The notes under the pieces were generated by a model, which saw nothing but the letters and a program-made list of their open reading frames with translations, was not told where the DNA came from and searched no databases. Below are positions 6,744-14,351 of a DNA stretch of 64,000 nucleotides, one piece after another (the stretch's first letter is position 1; each line of letters starts with the position of its first letter). This DNA is from a virus: the IMG/VR virus record IMGVR_UViG_3300036819_000087, positions 43,283 through 107,282 of that record; one strand, given 5' to 3'. A program made the translations under genes and the position numbers.

Positions 6744-9083
6744 TCACTGGCTGTGATCCCCGGGCTTGGGGAGGCCGGGCGGGACCGGGGCCTTCCAGAC
6801 CCATTTCTGGGCCGCGCCGCCGGCCCCGTTGGTCCCGACCAGGTCCGCCAGCCTCAGTTTGTGCATGTAGGCGAGGGTGACCGCTTTGTTGATCTTGAGG
6901 ATGGCGGCGAGTTCCCGAGCCGATTTACCCCCGCTGACCAGGGCGTTCACGATGACCACGAAACGATCTTGGGGGATTTCGTGCAGGTCGGCGACCTGCT
7001 GCCACTGGACGGCGCGCGCCTGCCGCATCTGTTCCTCGGTGACCTCGGGCCGGATCGTGGCCGGGTCGGGGGTGCTGTCGAGGACGCGGCGGACCTCGTC
7101 GGCTTTGGTGCCGAGGCCCTGGACCATCTCGTCCAGGCCGGGGACTTCTTCTCGCATCATGCGCTCCAGTTCGTCGAACGAGGTGCCGGCGGCGGGCCGG
7201 TCGAGGGTGGCCACGGCCGCACCGTCCCATTCGGGGGAGGGGCTGGCGTCAGCATTTGCTGACGGGGTGGGGGTGGGCTGGGTGGTGGGGGTGAACCGGT
7301 CCCACTGGCCGCGTGCCCAGCGGGCGAACACGTCCTCGCCGAGGAGCTGGTCGAGTTCGTCGCCGAGGAAGTCCCGCAGTTCCGGTTCGAGCTGCGGCTG
7401 GTGGCGGGCGCGGGCGTTGACCAGTTCGTCGATGTCCTCGGTGTCGCGGAGCTTCCAGGTGCGGCCCATCGTGGTGGCGGCGCCCATCTCGGGGACGAAC
7501 CCCCACACGCCCTTGGCGGTGCCGCCGTAGGTGGTCATGTCGGGCATCCACGAGTTCTGGCCGAGGAGCAGCGCGGACTCGTTCGGGTTGGTGATGCGGC
7601 TCACGGCGAACGTGTCGACCAGGGGCCGGATGTTGGCCCCGGAGGGGCCGCCCATCCAGTCGGCGGTGGCCCGCTGCCCGGCGGTGACCCAGGCGATGCC
7701 CTCGGACCGGTCCTTGCTGTACGCCTGGCCGAGGAGTTTCGCGACGGCGGGGAACTTCGCGGCCGCGTCGATCTCGTCGATGATCACCAGGATGAGGGGG
7801 GCTTTGCGGGTGGGCCGGTGGTCACGGTTCCCGCGTCGGGTGTCGCGGTGCTGGGACCGCCACCAGCGGATCTTCTGGAGCAGGCGGAGGATGCGGACCG
7901 CGCGGGTCCACTGGTCCGGGCCGATCGCGGTCAGGTGGCACGCTGGCGCCCAGTCGAGCAGCTCGGACGCCTTGTCCAGGTTGATGCCGATGGTGAGGAC
8001 ATCCCGGCAGGCGGTGCCCCGCTCGTAGATGCAGTTCATGAGGGTTGATTTGCCCGCGCCGCGGGTGCCGAGGAGGTAGGCGACCCGGGCACCGTCCTCG
8101 GTCCAGACCGGGAGGGTGAGGACCCGGCCGGTTTCGGGAGCCTGGCCGACGGGGAACGGGTCGTGGCAGGTGGCCTCGTTCAGGCCGGGCAGCTCGATCT
8201 CATGGTCGGCGACCAGCGCCGGGTGCTTGATCGGCCGTTTCCACGGGTTGCGGTACTGAATGGTGACCTGGACGCGGCCGGCGCGGGAGTTCGCCGGGAC
8301 CGTAACCTGGACCTGGGCGGGGCGGAGCCCTTCCGCGCCGGCGATCGTTTCGGCGTAGTGGCCGGCGCGGGACCGGAAGTACGACGCTTTCTTGCCGGTG
8401 CCGTTCACGTCGAACAGCCACGCCTCCCCGACCCGGGTGTCCCAGTGGTTCAGCAGGAGCGCCCCGTGCATGTCCCAGCTTGCGGCGCGGTGCTGCCACG
8501 CGGTTTTCTCCGCCTGCCACTGGCGGGCGTACACGGCGGAGGGGAGGTGGTGGACCCACCACCAGGCGACCGCGGTGGTCAGCGCCCACAGCATCGTCAG
8601 GGACGGGACACCGAACGGGCCGCCGAGCACGCCACCCGGCTGGCCTGCGGTCCAGGCGACCCATGCGCCGGTGATCAGGCCGCCGACGGCCAGGCGGCGG
8701 GCCCCGGCCATGTGGTTGCGGCGTTCCCCGGTCCGCTTGTCCTTGCGGCCCGCCGAGCCGGCCAGGAGCGTCACCGACTCGAACACCAGGGTGGCGACCA
8801 CAATGTCATGGCCGGGGAGCCCGGTCACGTGCATGATCTCAGCGGCGGTCCACGCGACCGCGGCGGCCTTCCACACGCGGCGGGCCTCGCGGCCGGTGCT
8901 GGTGGGGGGGCGGCGGGTCAGCGTGTTGTCGTCGCTGCCACCCAGGTCCTCCTCGTCACCCCACTCATCCCCATCATCTGCCTCATCCCGGTCATTCGGC
9001 TGGTCTATCCGGTAGGGGGCGGTGGCATAGGGGTCACGGTCGTCGCTCCACTCGGCGGTGGCGTCCGGGTCGGGGTGGGTCAC
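6744..9083 (-). CDS. FtsK/SpoIIIE-family (TraB-like) DNA translocase
   Basis: 779 residues. An acidic N-terminal tail (about 1-60) precedes membrane segments between about 90 and 190. The P-loop ATPase has Walker A GTRGAGKST near residue 339 and Walker B LILVIIDEID near 430. A proline-rich linker (TPTTQPTPTP) leads to a C-terminal winged helix (DRFVVIVNALVSGGKSAREL) like the DNA-recognition domains of FtsK and TraB. In Streptomyces-type elements such hexamers move double-stranded DNA between mycelial cells. The GTG at 9083 is used because GAGAGG precedes it; the longer open frame would overlap the upstream gene in another frame. Confidence 0.85.
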   Translation of the reverse strand: MTHPDPDATAEWSDDRDPYATAPYRIDQPNDRDEADDGDEWGDEEDLGGSDDNTLTRRPPTSTGREARRVWKAAAVAWTAAEIMHVTGLPGHDIVVATLVFESVTLLAGSAGRKDKRTGERRNHMAGARRLAVGGLITGAWVAWTAGQPGGVLGGPFGVPSLTMLWALTTAVAWWWVHHLPSAVYARQWQAEKTAWQHRAASWDMHGALLLNHWDTRVGEAWLFDVNGTGKKASYFRSRAGHYAETIAGAEGLRPAQVQVTVPANSRAGRVQVTIQYRNPWKRPIKHPALVADHEIELPGLNEATCHDPFPVGQAPETGRVLTLPVWTEDGARVAYLLGTRGAGKSTLMNCIYERGTACRDVLTIGINLDKASELLDWAPACHLTAIGPDQWTRAVRILRLLQKIRWWRSQHRDTRRGNRDHRPTRKAPLILVIIDEIDAAAKFPAVAKLLGQAYSKDRSEGIAWVTAGQRATADWMGGPSGANIRPLVDTFAVSRITNPNESALLLGQNSWMPDMTTYGGTAKGVWGFVPEMGAATTMGRTWKLRDTEDIDELVNARARHQPQLEPELRDFLGDELDQLLGEDVFARWARGQWDRFTPTTQPTPTPSANADASPSPEWDGAAVATLDRPAAGTSFDELERMMREEVPGLDEMVQGLGTKADEVRRVLDSTPDPATIRPEVTEEQMRQARAVQWQQVADLHEIPQDRFVVIVNALVSGGKSARELAAILKINKAVTLAYMHKLRLADLVGTNGAGGAAQKWVWKAPVPPGLPKPGDHSQ

Positions 9084-9133
9084 GGTCGTGATCCTCTCGG
9101 GGCAGGCGGGCGGGCAGGAGAAGGGAAGGGGGG

Positions 9134-9931
9134 TTAGGCGGCGGCGCCGTCGCCGAACCACTGGCGGGCGTTGTTCGGCAGCGGGGTGCCGTCCGCGACC
9201 GCGTTGCGGGTCGCGGCGTACTCGGCGACCATCCGCTGGTTATGCGCGGCGACCAGCAGGGAGGCGTCCATCGCGCTGTCGGCGATCTCGATCAGGCCGG
9301 CGATGATGGCCGGGGACAGGTTCCACACGGCGGTCAGGTTGTCGGTGTGGGCCAGGATCGCCTGGGAGAAGTGGAGGAGCCCCGCCGACCAGCCCCGGAC
9401 CGTGGACAGTTCGCCGGCCTCGTTCTCCGGGACGAACCCGGCGATCGCGGTGGAGAGCTGGACCCACAGGGCGGGCACGTCCTGCTGGCCGATCACCGCC
9501 GGGTCCGGGGGGGCGGCGCGCAGGTCGTCGCGGAGGGACGGCACGTCCCGGACCGTGTCTGGGGTCGCGTCCGGGCCTGGGCCACCCGCAGCCGGGACGG
9601 GACGGACACGCTGGACCGGTGCGGTGACCGCCCCGTCCTGGTGGCCACGCCAGGCCGACTCACGGGCCTTCCTGATTCCCAGAGACACACCCCACCGGGC
9701 CCGCATGAGCAGCCAGCCGGACAGCCAGCACAGTTTGTCCCATGCCAGGGTGAGCATCAATCTGGGTGCTCTCCTGACGGCCAGTATCAGCACCTTCCAG
9801 TGGGACAGGTGCCCGATTCTGGAATCAGAACGGGATGCGTCCTCTTCCAGCACTTTGTACAGGTAGGCAACCGACCAGGAAAATCCGATCAGGAAAATCG
9901 GGAGGAACAGGACGAAAAAGAGGCTGAGCAT
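9134..9931 (-). CDS. Membrane protein of the transfer-like cluster
   Basis: 265 residues. A strong N-terminal membrane segment (MLSLFFVLFLPIFLIGFSWS) and a second hydrophobic stretch at about 58-78 precede a Pro/Asp-rich linker and a helical C-terminal domain (about 150-260). The ATG has AAAGGA 8 bases upstream. It sits between the translocase and the transglycosylase, the usual neighbourhood of accessory transfer proteins; no family assignment can be made from sequence alone. Confidence 0.6.
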   Translation of the reverse strand: MLSLFFVLFLPIFLIGFSWSVAYLYKVLEEDASRSDSRIGHLSHWKVLILAVRRAPRLMLTLAWDKLCWLSGWLLMRARWGVSLGIRKARESAWRGHQDGAVTAPVQRVRPVPAAGGPGPDATPDTVRDVPSLRDDLRAAPPDPAVIGQQDVPALWVQLSTAIAGFVPENEAGELSTVRGWSAGLLHFSQAILAHTDNLTAVWNLSPAIIAGLIEIADSAMDASLLVAAHNQRMVAEYAATRNAVADGTPLPNNARQWFGDGAAA

Positions 9932-9946
9932 TTCCGGGTGTCCTTT

Positions 9947-10591
9947 CTAATACCAGCCGTGGATGTTTTCGTGGTCGAGCGCTTTGCAGGGGGTGCCGTA
10001 CACGTCGTGGATGTCGGCGAGGCCCCACCGGATTTGGGTCGCGGGGTCGGCCCGGCCCCCGAGGTCGGCGGGCCGGCCAGCGACCGGGTACTTGTAGGCG
10101 GGGCGGGCCTGCGCGATCCCGAACGCGAACACGTAGGAGCCGGGCCCGTCCCCGCCGGCGTGGGTGACGCGGGTGTCGGCGGTGTCCGACCAGCCCGACT
10201 CGCGGGTCCACAGCTCGTTGAGGCAGCCGGCCTGGGTGCCGGTCCAGCCGTCCAGGCAGCCGGCGAGCCTGTCACCGAGGGCCTGGTTGCTGGCCGGGGT
10301 GCCGCCGCCGCCGGGGGCCGAGCACGACGGGGCAGGATGATGGACGGCGTGGATGACAGGCCGGACCACTGGCCGGACCACGGCCTTGGCCGCACCCGGA
10401 TCCGCGCCAGCACCAGCGGCGGCGAACGCAGCGACAGCCAGGCCAGCGACCACCAGCGGGTGGGGGCCTCGTCGCTGGCCGAGACGGAGCGGCTTCTGGA
10501 ACAGGGACGGGCGCGGCCCATGGAACCGGCGGGACCGGCGGGCCTGCCGCCGCGTCGGCGGCCGGTGGAAGTCGTACCCGTCCAGAGGCAT
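9947..10591 (-). CDS. Secreted lytic transglycosylase-like (SLT/Rpf-type) protein
   Basis: 214 residues. A basic N-terminus and membrane segment (about 45-65, VVAGLAVAAFAAAGAGAD) are followed by a lysozyme-fold domain: CLNELWTRESGW (catalytic Glu in W.RESGW), AFGIAQARP, ADPATQIRWGLADIHDVYGTPCKAL. The pattern ESGW - GIAQ - QI.WGL.Y I..RYGTPC.A matches actinobacterial transglycosylases used in cell-wall opening. Next to a translocase it would serve as a VirB1-like wall-opening enzyme, or alternatively in phage entry. The ATG at 10591 has AGGGG upstream. Confidence 0.75.
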   Translation of the reverse strand: MPLDGYDFHRPPTRRQARRSRRFHGPRPSLFQKPLRLGQRRGPHPLVVAGLAVAAFAAAGAGADPGAAKAVVRPVVRPVIHAVHHPAPSCSAPGGGGTPASNQALGDRLAGCLDGWTGTQAGCLNELWTRESGWSDTADTRVTHAGGDGPGSYVFAFGIAQARPAYKYPVAGRPADLGGRADPATQIRWGLADIHDVYGTPCKALDHENIHGWY

Positions 10592-10601
10592 GAGCTGGCC
10601 C

Positions 10602-10826
10602 CTACCGGCTCTCGCCGGAGCAGCGTTGGCGGCCGAACCAGCCCAGTTTGTAGGTCTCCGAACGGCCACCGGGATGCACGGTCACCGAGCCGAGGCAGCG
10701 GCCGCACTGGCCGTTGTATGTCTGGATGTTGCGTCTAATCCTCCAGGTCATCTTGTGGCCTTTGCCGCGGAGACGGCGCGTCCATTCCTTTTTGGCCTCG
10801 TTGCGCTGTTCGATCTCGGTAGCCAT
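10602..10826 (-). CDS. Small zinc-ribbon protein, paralogue B
   Basis: 74 residues: MATEIEQRNEAKKEWTRRLR, GKGHKMTW, YNGQCGRCLGSVTV, GWFGRQRC. It is clearly related to the adjacent gene at 10829-11062 and to 2590-2889. Two C..C-type positions plus a terminal RC suggest a zinc ribbon. The ribosome binding site is GGGGAGG. Confidence 0.6.
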   Translation of the reverse strand: MATEIEQRNEAKKEWTRRLRGKGHKMTWRIRRNIQTYNGQCGRCLGSVTVHPGGRSETYKLGWFGRQRCSGESR

Positions 10827-10828
10827 GG

Positions 10829-11062
10829 TCAGCGGCCTCCCCGGATTCGGCGGCATCCAGGCCACTTCAGGTCGGTGGTGTCGACGCTGCCGCCGAGGTA
10901 GACGGTGATCTCGCCGGGGCAGTTCTTGCAGCGGCCGTGCCAGCGCCTGCTGCGGCCCCCGCTGTACTTCCACTGCATGACGTGGCCGTGTTTGCGGAGC
11001 TTGTCAGCCCAGTCGCGTTTAGCGGCGGTGCGCGCCTGCGCCGGGGTGATCTGGTTGCGCAT
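10829..11062 (-). CDS. Small zinc-ribbon protein, paralogue C
   Basis: 77 residues: AAKRDWADKLRKHGHVMQW, WHGRCKNCPGEITVYLGG, LKWPGCRRI. Tandem paralogue of 10602-10826, its stop adjoining the next start. The function is unknown; the repeated layout (helical N-terminus, GH.M.W, C..C.G..TV..GG, terminal C) points to a compact nucleic-acid- or protein-binding module. Confidence 0.6.
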   Translation of the reverse strand: MRNQITPAQARTAAKRDWADKLRKHGHVMQWKYSGGRSRRWHGRCKNCPGEITVYLGGSVDTTDLKWPGCRRIRGGR

Positions 11063-11064
11063 GG

Positions 11065-11652
11065 TCAGTACCTCAGTCCGGGGATGCGGCCGTAGCCGAC
11101 GATGGTGGTTTCGGTGGGGGACCAGGCGCGGACCTGGACGTACGCGCCGGTGTGGGGTGCCTCGACCACCCGGCCGCCACCGACATAGGTGACGACGTGG
11201 CCGGGGGACGGGTCGGGGTCGCCGGGCCATTGCTCGAAGATCAGGTCACCCGGTTCGAGCTGGCTGTAGGAGATGCGGGTGGTCCAGGCGTACTGGGCTT
11301 CGCTGGTCCGCGCCCCGGTGTCGATACCGATCTGGTGGAGCGCCCAGAAGTTCAGCCCGGAACAGTCGAACTCGCTGGGTCCGATCGCCCCGTACACGTA
11401 CGGGTCGCCGGTCTTGGATTCCTCCAGGTGGAGGAACTCGGTAGCGGTCGGCCCGCTGCCCCCGCCGGCGGCGGCCGCGGCGTGCGCGGGAGCCGCCGTG
11501 GCGGCGGGGTGCTTGGCCTGGTGGACAGCGGCGTGCGCGCCGGTCGAGGCCAGCGCGCACACCACCACCCCGGCCATCACCCCGGCCGCCCAGCCGGGGA
11601 CACCGCTGGCGCGGCGCCCGTACCGGCGGCGGAGAGCATCGGGAGAGGTCAT
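11065..11652 (-). CDS. NlpC/P60 cell-wall peptidase
   Basis: 195 residues. A basic N-terminus and signal/anchor segment (AAGVMAGVVVCALASTGAHA, about 23-42) precede an Ala-rich linker and an NlpC/P60 domain: DPYVYGAIGPSEFDCSGLNF (catalytic Cys in DCSG), LEPGDLIFE and PGHVVTYVGGGRVVEAPH (catalytic His in GHV). Family members cut gamma-D-Glu-diaminopimelate bonds. With the transglycosylase it gives the cluster both glycan- and peptide-cutting activities. A GTG-type overlap with the downstream gene suggests one operon. Confidence 0.85.
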   Translation of the reverse strand: MTSPDALRRRYGRRASGVPGWAAGVMAGVVVCALASTGAHAAVHQAKHPAATAAPAHAAAAAGGGSGPTATEFLHLEESKTGDPYVYGAIGPSEFDCSGLNFWALHQIGIDTGARTSEAQYAWTTRISYSQLEPGDLIFEQWPGDPDPSPGHVVTYVGGGRVVEAPHTGAYVQVRAWSPTETTIVGYGRIPGLRY

Positions 11653-11655
11653 CGG

Positions 11656-11970
11656 TTACCGGCTCACAGACCAGCCGCCAGCGGTCCGCTGGCTGCCCTT
11701 GTCCTTGCCCCGGCCGAACGGGGCCACGAGGATCCCCGTGGCCGCCGCGACCGCGAAGAAGATCACGAATAGGACGACCCACGCGCCGATCATGTTGCTG
11801 GTCACGGAGGTGTGGGTGACGGCGGCGTGGTGGGCGATCGCCGTCTTGTGCTTGTCGTTGATGTAGCCGACAGCGACCGACGCGGCGGCCACCGACGCGA
11901 CGATCGCGCCGAACAGCCAGCGGCCGAACGTCAGCGGCTTGCTCTCGCGATTGCGGTTGTTGCTGCTCAA
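11656..11970 (-). CDS. Small two-segment membrane protein
   Basis: 104 residues with membrane segments at about 19-38 (LFGAIVASVAAASVAVGYI) and 61-83 (IGAWVVLFVIFFAVAAATGI), and a basic C-terminus. The start is TTG with GGAGA 7 bases upstream. Its place between WhiB and the NlpC/P60 gene suggests a membrane component of the same complex. Confidence 0.6.
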   Translation of the reverse strand: MSSNNRNRESKPLTFGRWLFGAIVASVAAASVAVGYINDKHKTAIAHHAAVTHTSVTSNMIGAWVVLFVIFFAVAAATGILVAPFGRGKDKGSQRTAGGWSVSR

Positions 11971-12023
11971 CGGGGTGTCTCCTTTGGTGTGGCGTTGGCC
12001 CGGCCGGTTGGCCGGGCCACGAT

Positions 12024-12389
12024 CTAGACCGCTTCGGCTTCTATGCCTTCGCGCTTGAGACGGCGGCGTTCCCGTTCGGACATGCCGCCCCAGATCCCGA
12101 ACCGCTCATCGTTGGCGAGGGCGAATTCGAGGCAGTCGGCGCGGACCTCACAGGACCGGCACACCTTCTTGGCCTCCCTCGTCGACCCGCCCTTCTCGGG
12201 GTAGAAGGCTTCGGGGTCGGTTTGGGCGCACAGGGCCCGGTCCTGCCAGCCGAGTTCGTTGCCCTCGTCGGTCACTTCGCCGACGAAGCTCTCGTCGAGG
12301 GGCTCAACCGTGACCAGGGGGCCGGCGATGGGGCCGGCCGCGCCGGGGCTGGCCGCGAGGGTGGAGACGCGGACACGGGCGGCGCTCAT
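12024..12389 (-). CDS. WhiB-family transcription factor
   Basis: 121 residues. The four iron-sulfur cysteines are visible: one in RALCAQTD, two in VCRSC (C-x2-C) and one in ADCLEFAL, followed by the family G-I-W-G-G turn and a basic tail (MSERERRRLKREG). WhiB-like proteins bind a 4Fe-4S cluster and regulate through sigma factors; phage copies are known to interfere with host regulation. The ATG overlaps the stop of the upstream gene (ATGA). Confidence 0.92.
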   Translation of the reverse strand: MSAARVRVSTLAASPGAAGPIAGPLVTVEPLDESFVGEVTDEGNELGWQDRALCAQTDPEAFYPEKGGSTREAKKVCRSCEVRADCLEFALANDERFGIWGGMSERERRRLKREGIEAEAV

Positions 12390-12916
12390 GACTTGGCCGC
12401 CTTCCGCAGGTCGGCGAAGTTCGTGCACCGGACCTCGACCAGGGCGGTGAACTCGGACACGCTTCGCGCGTGGAGCGGACGGACCGGGCCGGTGTGCTCG
12501 ACCACCAGGTCGGCCTTGTAGCCGTAGAACTGGCGGGCGCGGTACACAGCGTCCTGCTCGATATCGTCGAGGTCGCGGCCCTCGGCCTGGTCGGCGATGA
12601 ACAGGTCCGGGCCGGGGCGGGGGGCGGGTTCCCGGTTGGCGCGCATGACGGCCAGCAGGTCGGGACGAGGCTGATCCGGGGCGGGCGGGGCGGGACAGCC
12701 GAACAGGTCAAGGAACGAGGGCATGAGGGTTCTCCAGGGAAGGAACAGGACGGCCGCGCCGAGGAACACGACCAGGGCGGCGGCGGCGGCCAGCCAGCAC
12801 AGACCGGACTGGCAGGTCCAGCCGCCGGTAACAGCCAGGACGGCGACCACGGCGGCCGCGTCTCCGCACACGGCGGCACGCCGTCGTGTGCGGGCGCGGG
12901 GGGTGATCTCAGTCAC
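12386..12916 (-). CDS. Membrane protein with cytoplasmic helical domain
   Basis: 176 residues. Two adjacent hydrophobic segments at about 17-60 (AAAVVAVLAVTGGWTC, LCWLAAAAALVVFLGAAVLF) are followed by a soluble domain (about 65-175, RDLDDIEQDAVYRARQFYGY). The GTG at 12916 has AGGAGG 7 bases upstream and overlaps the preceding stop. No family recognised. Confidence 0.55.
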   Translation of the reverse strand: MTEITPRARTRRRAAVCGDAAAVVAVLAVTGGWTCQSGLCWLAAAAALVVFLGAAVLFLPWRTLMPSFLDLFGCPAPPAPDQPRPDLLAVMRANREPAPRPGPDLFIADQAEGRDLDDIEQDAVYRARQFYGYKADLVVEHTGPVRPLHARSVSEFTALVEVRCTNFADLRKAAKS

Positions 12917-13274
12917 GGGGGGCCTCCTCACGCCGGCCGCCGAAGTCGGCGGTGGCCGGGTCGGCCTCGTCGAGGAACTCGGCCAGTTCGGTCAGGAGCC
13001 GGACGGTGCCCTGCTCAGCAAGCTGGTCGCGGAACACGTCGAGGGCATCGGTGTAGTTGCCGCAGTGGACCGTCACGCGGGCGGTGACCGGGCCGGGCGC
13101 GCGGGGTGACAGCGACGCGGACAGGGGGCCGATGTAGGCGACCCGGAGGCGGGCGGCTGGCCCGTACACGCGCTGCGCATGGTCGAGGGCGTAGACGATC
13201 AGGCCGGGGATTCCGGAGCCGAAAGCGTCGAGGCTGAACCAGTCGGGGCTGTCGGGGCGGGGTGTCGTGGTCAC
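12909..13274 (-). CDS. Hypothetical protein
   Basis: 121 residues, soluble, acidic C-terminus. No recognisable motif. It is translationally coupled at both ends (GTGA overlaps) with its neighbours, so expression is tied to the 12386-13600 run of genes. Confidence 0.5.
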   Translation of the reverse strand: MTTTPRPDSPDWFSLDAFGSGIPGLIVYALDHAQRVYGPAARLRVAYIGPLSASLSPRAPGPVTARVTVHCGNYTDALDVFRDQLAEQGTVRLLTELAEFLDEADPATADFGGRREEAPRD

Positions 13275-13600
13275 GATGCCTCCTGCGCGAGAGCGCGGGC
13301 GGTGCGGGCGTCGGCCAGCAGGACGGCGGCGAGGCCGTGGTCTGGCTTGGGGCCAGAGATGGCGTCCTCGGCCTGTGCGGTGAACCGCGCGGCGAGCGCC
13401 TCGTACACCTCGGGGCCGGCATCGACGAGGATGCCGCCGGTGAACATGCCGGCGGCGGTGGCACCGGGGCCGATACGGAGGGGGCGCTCGTAGCGGCCGG
13501 CGAGGATCACGGCGCGGAGGCTGGCCCTGATCTCATCGGGGGTCCCGGCGGTGGCCGTCTCCTCGTCCACCCAGACGATGACCGGGGCGGGGGCGGTCAT
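13271..13600 (-). CDS. Hypothetical protein
   Basis: 109 residues beginning MTAPAPVIVWVDEETA; soluble alpha/beta appearance, no known domain. The ATG follows GAGGAG with a 6-base spacer and overlaps the stop of the 13597-13824 gene. Confidence 0.5.
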   Translation of the reverse strand: MTAPAPVIVWVDEETATAGTPDEIRASLRAVILAGRYERPLRIGPGATAAGMFTGGILVDAGPEVYEALAARFTAQAEDAISGPKPDHGLAAVLLADARTARALAQEAS

Positions 13601-13824
13601 CCCGCGCTCCTCAGCGACTGGGGGGGCCGACCGCAGCGTGCGCAGAAGATCCGGCGACGGTGGCGGATCAGGCTGTCCTCCGGGTGGCAGGGCGATGGTG
13701 CAAGTTCCCGGGAACTGGCGGAGGGGTTGCCGCCAGTCATGCCCCAGGCGGCTTGTGCACGGGCGAGGGCGGCTGCCCCCGCGCGCCGATTGGGCTTGAC
13801 GAACCTGGTTGCTACAGTGGCCAT
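13597..13824 (-). CDS. Small protein with one C-x2-C pair
   Basis: 75 residues, basic, with a helical N-terminus (RRAGAAALARAQAAWG) and a C-terminal IFCARCGRP. AAGGAA precedes the ATG. A single CARC pair could coordinate zinc only as a dimer or with other ligands. Confidence 0.45.
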   Translation of the reverse strand: MATVATRFVKPNRRAGAAALARAQAAWGMTGGNPSASSRELAPSPCHPEDSLIRHRRRIFCARCGRPPQSLRSAG

Positions 13825-13917
13825 GTCGTTTCCTTCCTGGGCGGATGGGGCGATGTGGTGAGCAGGGCGACGGCCGCGGAGTGAGGGCTCCGTGGCCGTT
13901 CGCGTTGTAGGAGCAGT

Positions 13918-14160
13918 TCATGCGGGCACCGCCGACAGGCCGGGGCGTGCGGGGCGGAGCCGGGTGCGGGCGATGTAGGCGTCATAGGACGCCACCGTCA
14001 CGCGGAGGGTGCGGCCGAACTGATTCGCGACCAGTTCACCGGAGTGGATCAGGCCACGGACCCAGTCCTCGTCCCGGTCCCACGCGGCCGCGATCGCCTG
14101 AACCGAATAGAACGGGTCAGGTGCGGGGGCCGCTTGCGTCTCGGCGGGGGATTCACTCAC
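13918..14160 (-). CDS. Excisionase-like winged-helix protein
   Basis: 80 residues. YSVQAIAAAWDRDEDWVRGL, IHSGELVAN, GRTLRVTVASYDAYIARTR matches the helix-turn-helix plus wing of phage Xis/HTH_17 proteins. It is the first gene of the left minus-strand block, divergent from the GntR regulator gene, which fits a role in excision or in controlling the block. GTG codons at 14160 or 14172 are both possible; the former is used. Confidence 0.6.
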   Translation of the reverse strand: MSESPAETQAAPAPDPFYSVQAIAAAWDRDEDWVRGLIHSGELVANQFGRTLRVTVASYDAYIARTRLRPARPGLSAVPA

Positions 14161-14253
14161 CCGTGGGACCACCTCTCTGGACCTGGCAGGCCCGGAAGGC
14201 ACCTCGGTTCACCGCAAGTGCCCTCACGGACCCGCATAAGCCGGTTTGGTAAT

Positions 14254-14283
14254 GACAGTACAGACCGAACGGACCGAACTGTC
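14254..14283. promoter_or_regulatory. Inverted repeat in the divergent GntR/excisionase intergenic region
   Basis: GACAGT at 14254-14259 and ACTGTC at 14278-14283 form a dyad; between them GACCGAAC occurs twice (14262-14269, 14272-14279). GntR regulators usually bind a dyad beside their own gene, so this is a reasonable autoregulatory operator. Confidence 0.5.
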
Positions 14284-14331
14284 AATGGGTTCGGGAAAGT
14301 CCGGGTTACGCTTTCCGGTGGCAACCGAGGC

Positions 14332-14341
14332 GACCAGGGAG
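14332..14341 (+). promoter_or_regulatory. Start-associated sequence, one-mismatch copy
   Basis: CAACCGAGGC, 10 bases before the GTG of the GntR gene; followed by a second purine-rich AGGGAGG that is probably the actual ribosome binding site. Confidence 0.4.
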
Positions 14342-14351
14342 GACCCGGGCA

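Noticed and set aside
9242-10738. 498-codon plus-strand open frame
   Set aside because: Shadow of the minus-strand membrane protein and transglycosylase genes; no start context or motif.
10602-11062. Tandem zinc-ribbon genes as a toxin-antitoxin pair
   Set aside because: They are paralogues of each other and of a third gene, not an unlike pair, and show no toxin motif.
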